This document shows positions 1 through 4,887 of a stretch of DNA of 5,126 nucleotides, one piece after another. Position numbers and translations under genes: made by a program. The notes beneath the pieces are model-generated. The model was not told where the DNA came from. It saw only the letters and a list, made by a program, of their open reading frames with translations, and made no database searches. The stretch's first letter is position 1. The number at the start of each line of letters is the position of its first letter. This DNA comes from Planctomycetota bacterium (GTDB taxonomy: Bacteria; Planctomycetota; Planctomycetia; Pirellulales; Thermoguttaceae). Location: the NCBI GenBank assembly GCA_023397045.1, contig JAEWUR010000254.1, positions 1 to 5,126 of the forward strand. The letters are read 5' to 3'.

Positions 1-857
1 ACATAGCCCGTCGACTTGAGAATCGCGCTCAGCGCGCTGTCGATGTCGACGCCGTTGAGCGTGGCCGAGACCTTGCCCTCAACGTTTTTGCTCGCCAGAA
101 TGTTCAAGTTGCCTTGCTCGCTAAGCAGGTCGAGTACCTTGCGGATATCCTCGTCATAGATATGGATTCGGAGCTTGCCGTCGCCCTCGCCGGCGATGGT
201 CGAGGGTTCCCGTTTCGTCGTAATCGGTTTCGGCGTCGGCATTGGCGTTGGAACCACCTCGGCCTTCGACTTGTCGGCCGCGGCCGGTTCCGGTGCAGGC
301 GGAGCGGCGGGCTTTTCCGTCGCGTTCAGCCCTTTTCGAAGCAGATCCAAGACCTCGGTCATCGTCTTGTTGTCGACCGGCGGATTGGCCTGCTGCCCAT
401 AGAGCAAGCCGGGAGTTGCTTCGACCGGAGCGTGCGGTTCCGGCGTTGTCGGCGGAATCAACGCCAACGGTGCGGTCGTCTCCAGCTTCAGCGGTTCGGT
501 CGTTTCGGTTTTCGGCTCAGCAGTCGCGGCCGGAGGCAGTGGCGCCAACACCGGCTGGTCTCCCGGCGGCAGCGGCGCGACACGTTCGACTTGCGGGGCG
601 ATCTCTTCCGGCGGATGAACTGGAAACGACGACGTCGGCGATGTGGGGTTGTGCGCTGGTTCGCCAAGACCGTAGACGCGCGGGGCACGCGATGCAATGA
701 TGTCGCTCTCAGGCGAATCGGTCGCCGGTCGCATCACGGCCGCCAGTTCGACGGGCTTCGGCTCGGCAACCGGCTGATACATGCCGATGCACACCGCCAC
801 GCCAACGCCCAGCGCGGCGAAAATTCCAAGCAATAAAAGACGACTCGTTGTTTTCAT
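1..857 (-). CDS. pilQ: Secretin (PilQ/GspD-like outer-membrane channel), N-terminal part, 3' end outside window
   Basis: The visible 285 codons begin with ATG at 857 (weak GGAAG four bases upstream) and stay open to the left edge. Residues 1-26 form a signal peptide or anchor: MKTTSR followed by a hydrophobic run ending VCIGM. Residues about 27-225 are a low-complexity region rich in Pro, Ala, Glu and Thr, with one short helix at about 165-177 (TEVLDLLRKGLN). From about 227 a short secretin/TonB N-terminal (STN, N0-type) domain starts: GKLRIHIYDEDIRKVLDLLS, then NLNILASKNVEGKVSATLNG and DIDSALSAIL, the classic pattern of secretin periplasmic domains. The channel-forming C-terminal domain is not in the window. 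Secretins form the outer-membrane gate for pili or secreted proteins, and the gene order (M, N, O, P-like, then this) matches pilMNOPQ. No AMIN (peptidoglycan-binding) domain is visible. Whether it is PilQ or GspD depends on the missing part. An upstream in-frame TTG at 941 would add 28 residues. Confidence 0.88.
   Translation of the reverse strand, partial: MKTTSRLLLLGIFAALGVGVAVCIGMYQPVAEPKPVELAAVMRPATDSPESDIIASRAPRVYGLGEPAHNPTSPTSSFPVHPPEEIAPQVERVAPLPPGDQPVLAPLPPAATAEPKTETTEPLKLETTAPLALIPPTTPEPHAPVEATPGLLYGQQANPPVDNKTMTEVLDLLRKGLNATEKPAAPPAPEPAAADKSKAEVVPTPMPTPKPITTKREPSTIAGEGDGKLRIHIYDEDIRKVLDLLSEQGNLNILASKNVEGKVSATLNGVDIDSALSAILKSTGY
459..506 (-). repeat. Tandem imperfect 8-codon repeat in the secretin linker
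   Basis: Two adjacent 24-base units encode ETTEPLKL and ETTAPLAL (residues 118-133). They match at six of eight residues and differ at synonymous positions too, which suggests an old internal duplication in a disordered linker. It has no visible effect on the reading frame. Confidence 0.55.
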
Positions 858-861
858 GGGT

Positions 862-866
862 CTTCC
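862..866 (-). promoter_or_regulatory. Ribosome binding site of the annotated secretin start
   Basis: GGAAG on the minus strand, only four bases before the ATG at 857. The spacing is shorter than ideal, so initiation here may be weak, which matters because a much better site lies at 961-967. Confidence 0.45.
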
Positions 867-924
867 GTGACACCCTTGGATGAACGCACCGACGAGAAAC
901 AAGAGAAGCCGAAGCTCCCGCTGC

Positions 925-954
925 CTACGATCGACCTCCAAATCGTTCGTACAT
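925..954 (-). CDS. Nine-codon leader ORF (MYERFGGRS) before the secretin gene
   Basis: A very short open frame with ATG at 954 and TAG at 927-925, preceded by AGGAGGT at ideal spacing. Near its end it contains GGAGGT (934-939), followed by one codon (CGA), the last sense codon (TCG) and the stop. The +1 frame after TCG is open and continues into the secretin reading frame. It may be a leader peptide that tunes translation of the secretin, the true start of a frameshifted secretin, or a chance frame. The sequence gives no way to tell which, so the call that it is translated rests on the ribosome binding site alone. Confidence 0.3.
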   Translation of the reverse strand: MYERFGGRS

Positions 955-960
955 CGTATG

Positions 961-967
961 ACCTCCT
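961..967 (-). promoter_or_regulatory. Strong Shine-Dalgarno sequence in the leader before the secretin gene
   Basis: The minus strand reads AGGAGGT, a near-perfect complement to the 16S rRNA tail, exactly six bases before an ATG at 954. It is the best ribosome binding site I see in the window. The ATG it serves opens only a nine-codon frame, while the annotated secretin start is about 100 bases further downstream with a weaker site. Confidence 0.6.
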
Positions 968-978
968 GTTCCCTGTTC

Positions 979-1650
979 CTAAGGAGTTCCCATCAACTCA
1001 ATTTTGTCCGATTGTCCGGGCTGAGGAATCGCCAGATCGAACTGCCGGCCGTCGGACTCCAACACGACCGAACGCGGCTGCACGTCAACAAGCGTGAAGG
1101 AAATTCCGAGACTCTTCGAATCCTTGATGACTTGGATCGTCTGACCGACCGAATAGGATTTGCCGTTGATCTGCGCGACGCGACGCTCCGGGCCAACCAC
1201 CGTGCTCGTCAGGACCAAGCCCGCCTGCGCCGGCGACAGCACGGCCGGCTTGGCGCTGGCCGCCTTGGCCGCGACCTCCTCGGGGCTGATCGTTTCGGTT
1301 TTGACTGGCGAAAACGGATCCCGATCGGTTGCCAACGGGTCGGCCGTCTTCGTTCGCGGGTCGTTCTGTTTCCATTGTGCAACCTGAGCCCACGACGGCC
1401 GGACGGCCGCCGAAGTCTCGTTGCCGCCCGTCGATCCGTTCGGAATCGGTGAGGCGACAGGCGCCGTCGACGCATTGGCTGTGACAACGGGAGTCGCGGC
1501 GACCCTCGATTTGTTTTTGTTGGCCCAACCCAAGACGAGCGGAACCCAGAAATAGACGGCGACAAGCGTCACAACGCCAAGAATGACCGCCTTCTTGGGG
1601 TTGGCCTTGATTTCTCGCTTCAGTCGATTTCCCAAGCTGCCTGGGCTCAC
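979..1650 (-). CDS. PilP/GspC-like periplasmic linker protein with N-terminal membrane anchor
   Basis: Probably links the PilN-PilO platform to the secretin. It starts with GTG at 1650; GGGAAG at 1659-1664, eight bases upstream, supports this start, and no other standard start codon lies between it and the upstream in-frame stop. A basic N-terminus (to about K20) leads into one membrane helix at 21-43. A Ser/Thr/Pro/Ala-rich linker follows (about 48-85). Residues 109-115 (DRDPFSP) match the Asp/Arg-Pro-Phe motif that precedes the beta domain in PilP and GspC. The beta domain runs from about 144 (GLVLTSTVVGPERRVAQING) through SYSVGQTI to FTLVDVQPRSVVLESDGR, the HR/PilP fold pattern. The anchor is a transmembrane helix, as in GspC. 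Classical proteobacterial PilP is a lipoprotein, and no lipobox is visible here. I leave the symbol empty because PilP-like and GspC-like fit equally well. Confidence 0.78.
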   Translation of the reverse strand: MSPGSLGNRLKREIKANPKKAVILGVVTLVAVYFWVPLVLGWANKNKSRVAATPVVTANASTAPVASPIPNGSTGGNETSAAVRPSWAQVAQWKQNDPRTKTADPLATDRDPFSPVKTETISPEEVAAKAASAKPAVLSPAQAGLVLTSTVVGPERRVAQINGKSYSVGQTIQVIKDSKSLGISFTLVDVQPRSVVLESDGRQFDLAIPQPGQSDKIELMGTP

Positions 1651-1658
1651 TGTTTTGA

Positions 1659-1664
1659 CTTCCC
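1659..1664 (-). promoter_or_regulatory. Ribosome binding site deciding the GTG start of the PilP/GspC-like gene
   Basis: On the minus strand this reads GGGAAG, with eight bases between it and the GTG at 1650. Upstream of that GTG the frame contains no ATG, GTG or TTG before a TAA stop, so this site and the GTG define the start. Confidence 0.6.
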
Positions 1665-1696
1665 GGGGTCGCGCAATGGGTGTGCTATTTCCCGAC

Positions 1697-1720
1697 TCAT
1701 CGGTTTATCGGCTAATCGTC
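1697..1720. repeat. Three copies of an 8-base unit in the gap before the PilP/GspC-like gene
   Basis: On the plus strand the units read tcatcggt, ttatcggc and taatcgtc, so ATCG recurs at exactly eight-base steps (1699, 1707, 1715). It lies in the 91-base gap between pilO and the PilP/GspC-like gene. It could be a small protein-binding array or chance. Nothing else is recognisable in that gap. Confidence 0.3.
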
Positions 1721-1741
1721 GCGTCTTGTGTAATCGGAAGT

Positions 1742-2278
1742 CTACGAATTAACAGAAAAGACGACCACGCTTAGCTCGCACTGCACATCTTGCGTATCTT
1801 GTGATTTCCGGTCGAGCCGGAGCGACTCGATCCACATGGCAACCGGCAGTCCTTCGAGGGTACGAAGGAACTCATAGATCTGCGAGAAACTGCCCACGCA
1901 GTTGATGTTGATCGGTATCTCTTGGAGTTTCTGACGCAGGACGATCGGCTGGGGGTCGAGCTTCTCGATCGTAAGATGAGCGTCTTTGGCCAAGGCGTCG
2001 ATTTTCGCGTACAGGGCCGGAATGTCCCGTTTGCCGGGCGCTGTCTTCTCCCACTGCTCGACGAGGGCTTTCGATTCCTGGAGCTCTTTGTGCGTGGCCA
2101 CCAGTCCGGCAGCCAAACCGGCCGATTGGGTAACGAACGCCCGTTTTTCTTCAACCTCCTGGCACATCGCGCTATTGGCCCGATGGCCTGGAAGCCAGAG
2201 GAACTTGACGTACACAATCGCCAAGGCCGCCAGCGACAGCGTGATGATCCATGTGTTCTGTTTGAGTTTCGATGGCAT
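1742..2278 (-). CDS. pilO: PilO-like inner-membrane platform protein
   Basis: Partner of PilN in the alignment subcomplex; PilO proteins form heterodimers with PilN through coiled coils and ferredoxin-like domains in the periplasm. One membrane helix covers residues 10-29 (WIITLSLAALAIVYVKFLWL), followed by a helical, coiled-coil-prone region at about 34-80. The globular domain begins with IPALYAKIDALAKDAHLTIE (86-105), matching the PilO pattern of a helix, LA, then a beta strand. It continues with EIPININCVGSFSQIYEFL (120-138), the hallmark GSF/GSY-type element before the second helix, and then LPVAMWIESLRLDR. The usual charged basic cytoplasmic tail is only seven or eight residues long. The ATG at 2278 has TAAGG at 2286-2290, seven bases upstream. 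The start lies 59 bases after the pilN stop. At 178 residues it is of normal length, and the call rests on both sequence pattern and gene order. Confidence 0.88.
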   Translation of the reverse strand: MPSKLKQNTWIITLSLAALAIVYVKFLWLPGHRANSAMCQEVEEKRAFVTQSAGLAAGLVATHKELQESKALVEQWEKTAPGKRDIPALYAKIDALAKDAHLTIEKLDPQPIVLRQKLQEIPININCVGSFSQIYEFLRTLEGLPVAMWIESLRLDRKSQDTQDVQCELSVVVFSVNS

Positions 2279-2285
2279 GGGTTCG

Positions 2286-2290
2286 CCTTA
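2286..2290 (-). promoter_or_regulatory. Ribosome binding site of pilO
   Basis: TAAGG on the minus strand, seven bases before the ATG at 2278. It is modest but well placed and supports that start. Confidence 0.5.
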
Positions 2291-2337
2291 CGTTTTGTAT
2301 CTCCGCTCGCACAGCGTCCGCGGTAGGAAACCAAAAG

Positions 2338-3090
2338 CTATTCCTTCTTCTGCGGCTCGCCTGTCGGGCCTCCCAACTGGCCATAGCCGGGCTGCGCGAT
2401 CAAAACCGCGCGGAACTGGAGCCCCTCGCCCTCTTTCCGGTCGCCAATGCTGCTAACGCTGTCCAGTTCGACCTTGTCGAAGATCGGTGCGGCGTCCAAC
2501 TCGCCGATGTAATGATAGAGCGCCGCGACGTCGGTTGCCTCGCCGGTGACAACGATCGCCGTTTGCATTCGATCGATCGCGTCGGCCACCGTTTTCAGAT
2601 CGCGTTGCGCCGGCGAGAGCGTTTTTTGCTTTTCTTCCTCGGTTTTTTGATCGGTTGCCGACGCGAAGAATGCCGACGTTCCGGCCGGACCGGGTTCGCG
2701 CGTTATCTTGACTTGTTGCAGCGTGATCGATTCAGGCAATGGCGTCAGCAGCGCGGAGAGCAACTGCGTTCGCGGCCACGGATGCTCCAGGTAAGTGTAG
2801 AGATCCGCGCAGGCCTTGGCGGTCTGACACTCCTGCTGCAACTCGGCCAACTGCTTCTGCTGATTCATCGCCGAATCGTAGGCCGGCGCGATCGTCGCCA
2901 GGTCTCTTTCCAAGGCGTTGCGACGGTATTTTTGGGCGACCACAGCCACACTGACCAACCCCAAAATAGCCAACGCAACGAAGATCTGCCACGGCTGCGA
3001 CTGGCGTCGCGCGTGTTTCTGGCGATACTCGATCGGCAGAAAATCGACGTCGTGCATGAGGCCGGGATTGGAGGTTTGTGCAGTGGCCAT
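2338..3090 (-). CDS. pilN: PilN-like inner-membrane platform protein
   Basis: A bitopic inner-membrane protein that connects cytoplasmic PilM to the periplasmic PilO. Residues 14-23 (DVDFLPIEYR) correspond to the conserved (I)NLLP-type motif through which PilN tails bind PilM. A single membrane helix spans about 34-52 (WQIFVALAILGLVSVAVVA). A coiled coil covers roughly 54-97, with cysteines at 88 and 94. The ferredoxin-like part then starts with LLSALLTPLPESITLQQVKI (110-129) and resumes with IVVTGEATDVAALYHYIGEL (179-198) and the APIFDKVELDSV strand, all strongly PilN-like. Between these halves, about residues 133-177 form a charged insert (DQKTEEEKQK) that makes the protein longer (250 residues) than many PilN proteins. 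The C-terminus is a short Gly/Pro/Lys tail. It starts 12 bases after the pilM stop codon, suggesting translational coupling. Confidence 0.9.
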   Translation of the reverse strand: MATAQTSNPGLMHDVDFLPIEYRQKHARRQSQPWQIFVALAILGLVSVAVVAQKYRRNALERDLATIAPAYDSAMNQQKQLAELQQECQTAKACADLYTYLEHPWPRTQLLSALLTPLPESITLQQVKITREPGPAGTSAFFASATDQKTEEEKQKTLSPAQRDLKTVADAIDRMQTAIVVTGEATDVAALYHYIGELDAAPIFDKVELDSVSSIGDRKEGEGLQFRAVLIAQPGYGQLGGPTGEPQKKE

Positions 3091-3102
3091 AGTTTCGAAG
3101 AC

Positions 3103-4158
3103 CTATTCAACTTCCCTTAGCGCCAATCCGGCGGCGACGTCCCATTGGGCCAATCGATCGGAAACGCCTTCGCGTTCGAACGGGCGCAACGGATTCCCCA
3201 ACTCGCACGGCAAATCGAGCCGCGTGCCGATCCATTCGGCAAGCGTGTCGGTCGCCTCGCCGCCGCTGAGCACGATCTGGCTCAATGGCTGGCCGCGGAA
3301 CGTCACGCTGTAATAGCGAAGGCACAAGGCCAGCTCATGGCCCAACTTGTCGAGCACCGGCCGGACCGCCTCATTCACGCTGCGTTCGATCTCCGGGTCG
3401 CGTTGCGCGACCGCGCGATCGCTGTTGTGGCGTCGCAACGAGGCGGCGTCGCCCGGCGACATTTTCAGGCTCTTGGCCACCGCGTCGTCAAAATGGCGGC
3501 CGCCGATGTCGATGTATTTGACGAACATCGTGTTGGCGCCGCGCGTGATGATCATCACCGTGTTCGACGCGCCGATGTTGATCAGCATCAGCCGACGCTG
3601 CTGGTCGTCATCGCGTCGAAACTGGCGGCAATAACAACGCTGGACGGCGGCGGGCTCAACGTCAACCGCAACGGGGCGCAATCCGGCGTCCTCGGCCACC
3701 GATAGCAGCCGCATCAACGACGGCCGGTAGCATGCCAGCAGGATGACCTCGCGGCGCACCGTGTCGCCCTGGCGAACGTCGTCGGCCTCGATGTAGCGGA
3801 TTTCGGCCTCTTCGCTGGCAAACGGCAGTCGGCCGGCCGCCTCGAAGTGGACGATTTTGTTCAACTCATCGCCGGTGGCTTGACTGACGCGGATGTTTTG
3901 CACAAACAGACTGTTCGCACTCAGGCAGAATACGGCGTCGCGACCCCGGAAATTGTGCCCTTCGCGGGCGTGCCGGATCGCCTCGACGATTCGCTCATCC
4001 TGTCGTTCCGGCTTCAGGGCAGGCTCGAGCGGCAGATCCCATCGCACGGCGTCATGCACGCGGCGGCGCGCGGCGTCAAACTGAAGCAGCTTCACCGATC
4101 GGCTGCCGATATCGATGCCGATCGGACTACAGCGTTGTCGCGCCAGCCAAGTGACCAT
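3103..4158 (-). CDS. pilM: PilM-like type IV pilus inner-membrane platform ATPase (actin/FtsA fold)
   Basis: A cytoplasmic actin-like protein that binds ATP and docks on the N-terminal tail of PilN under the inner membrane. At 351 residues it has the usual PilM length. Visible motifs: residues 13-27 (IGIDIGSRSVKLLQF) form the first phosphate-binding loop. The segment around 101-113 (KIVHFEAAGRLPF) matches the PilM helix with a Pro-Phe end. Residues 163-172 (VAVDVEPAAV) are a family hallmark. Residues 192-206 (LINIGASNTVMIITR) form the second phosphate loop, 217-220 is DIGG, and 295-301 (IVLSGGE) is the adenosine-binding motif. No key motif is missing. The ATG at 4158 follows a 36-base gap and has only a weak AAGAGA upstream. 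The gene ends 12 bases before pilN. The pilM-pilN-pilO order is the standard one and supports the call. Confidence 0.95.
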   Translation of the reverse strand: MVTWLARQRCSPIGIDIGSRSVKLLQFDAARRRVHDAVRWDLPLEPALKPERQDERIVEAIRHAREGHNFRGRDAVFCLSANSLFVQNIRVSQATGDELNKIVHFEAAGRLPFASEEAEIRYIEADDVRQGDTVRREVILLACYRPSLMRLLSVAEDAGLRPVAVDVEPAAVQRCYCRQFRRDDDQQRRLMLINIGASNTVMIITRGANTMFVKYIDIGGRHFDDAVAKSLKMSPGDAASLRRHNSDRAVAQRDPEIERSVNEAVRPVLDKLGHELALCLRYYSVTFRGQPLSQIVLSGGEATDTLAEWIGTRLDLPCELGNPLRPFEREGVSDRLAQWDVAAGLALREVE

Positions 4159-4194
4159 GGGGTTGTCTCTTATCGCTCGATCGATTTTTTTACG

Positions 4195-4881
4195 TTATGG
4201 TATTTGCGTGATTCCCGACGGCGGCGAACTGCTCGTGAACGGTCCTACGATTGCCATACCGGTCACCGGATTAACGACCACGCGAATGAACCGGCGGTCG
4301 AGTCCGCTGCCGGCCGAAAGCCAGATCGTCGTCGGATCGGCGCTAACGGTCTGTCCCAAGGGACCGAACTCGACATGGTTGGCCGTCTGCGGGATCGTCC
4401 CGGTCGTCGCCACGGCGGCCAAATGCACCGTCGGCCCGGCATGAGGCAAATCCTCCAGGTTCACGATGTGCTTCGTCGCGGTATCGTCCGACGATGAAAA
4501 CGATGTTTTTGGCAGCGTATCCAATGCGGAGTTCGATCCGGTGTGCGTTAATTCGTAACGGTTTTGGTTCAGTTTGAACGTGATTTGATAGTTGCTGTTG
4601 TTGGCCACGGCCAAGCTTCGCGCGTAGGCCAAGTCGGCGGCCACCACCTGGGCCGTCGACCGAAGCTGATCGAAGACCGACGGCTGCATGCTCGGCAACA
4701 GGATGCCGACCATGACGCCGATGATCGCCATCACCATCAACATTTCCAACAACGTAAACGCAGCCGATGGTCGACGGCGGCAGGGCCGCCAGCCAATACG
4801 AGTTGCCGCTCGGCTGGCTTTAACCCGCTCCCGCTGGTCGCTAGACTTCGTGCAAAAGTTCACGATCTTTGGGGTTGGCAA
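4195..4881 (-). CDS. GspH/FimT-type pseudopilin (prepilin-like protein with N-terminal methylation motif)
   Basis: A minor pilin or pseudopilin made as a precursor, expected to be cut and N-methylated by a prepilin peptidase and placed in the inner membrane before joining the fibre or its tip. Residues 41-46 read A-FTLLE, with cleavage expected between A41 and F42 and the conserved Glu at +5 (E46). Residues 42-64 form the hydrophobic helix (MLMVMAIIGVMVGILLPSM). The helix continues into QLRSTAQVVAADLAYARSLAVANN, typical of the GspH/FimT family, followed by a beta-rich globular part with a late NPVTG element. The start is uncertain. No ATG is in frame; TTG at 4881 is used here and GTG at 4863 is the alternative. 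Neither has a good ribosome binding site, so translation may be coupled to the gene ending six bases upstream. The leader is long (41 or 35 residues) and Arg-rich. Pseudopilin identity is firm; whether it belongs to type IV pili or type II secretion is open. Confidence 0.9.
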   Translation of the reverse strand: MPTPKIVNFCTKSSDQRERVKASRAATRIGWRPCRRRPSAAFTLLEMLMVMAIIGVMVGILLPSMQPSVFDQLRSTAQVVAADLAYARSLAVANNSNYQITFKLNQNRYELTHTGSNSALDTLPKTSFSSSDDTATKHIVNLEDLPHAGPTVHLAAVATTGTIPQTANHVEFGPLGQTVSADPTTIWLSAGSGLDRRFIRVVVNPVTGMAIVGPFTSSSPPSGITQIP

Positions 4882-4887
4882 TATAGG

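Noticed and set aside
868..1097. Plus-strand open frame across the gap before the secretin (ATG at 867).
   Set aside because: Most of it is antisense to the PilP/GspC-like gene, it has no recognisable domain and its ribosome binding site is not convincing.
1647..1700. A 17-codon minus-strand ORF (ATG at 1700) whose TGA overlaps the GTG start of the PilP/GspC-like gene.
   Set aside because: The overlap looks like translational coupling, but the ATG has no ribosome binding site and the short peptide shows no features; the GTG has its own good site.
1705..1740. Possible internal promoter before the PilP/GspC-like gene (TTACAC and CGATAA with 17-base spacing on the minus strand).
   Set aside because: The -10 match is poor, and such matches are expected by chance; the gene arrangement fits read-through from upstream.
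2272..3120. A 282-codon open frame on the plus strand, and other plus-strand frames at 114-836, 880-1452, 3145-3705 and 3847-4497.
   Set aside because: They lie opposite clear pil genes, encode Arg-rich or low-complexity products without any recognisable domain, and reflect the GC-rich codon use of the real minus-strand genes.
4172..4191. Short inverted repeat ATCG...CGAT followed by seven Ts on the plus strand, resembling a rho-independent terminator.
   Set aside because: The stem is only four base pairs, and no plus-strand gene ends here. On the transcribed minus strand the A-run would precede the stem, so it cannot serve the operon.
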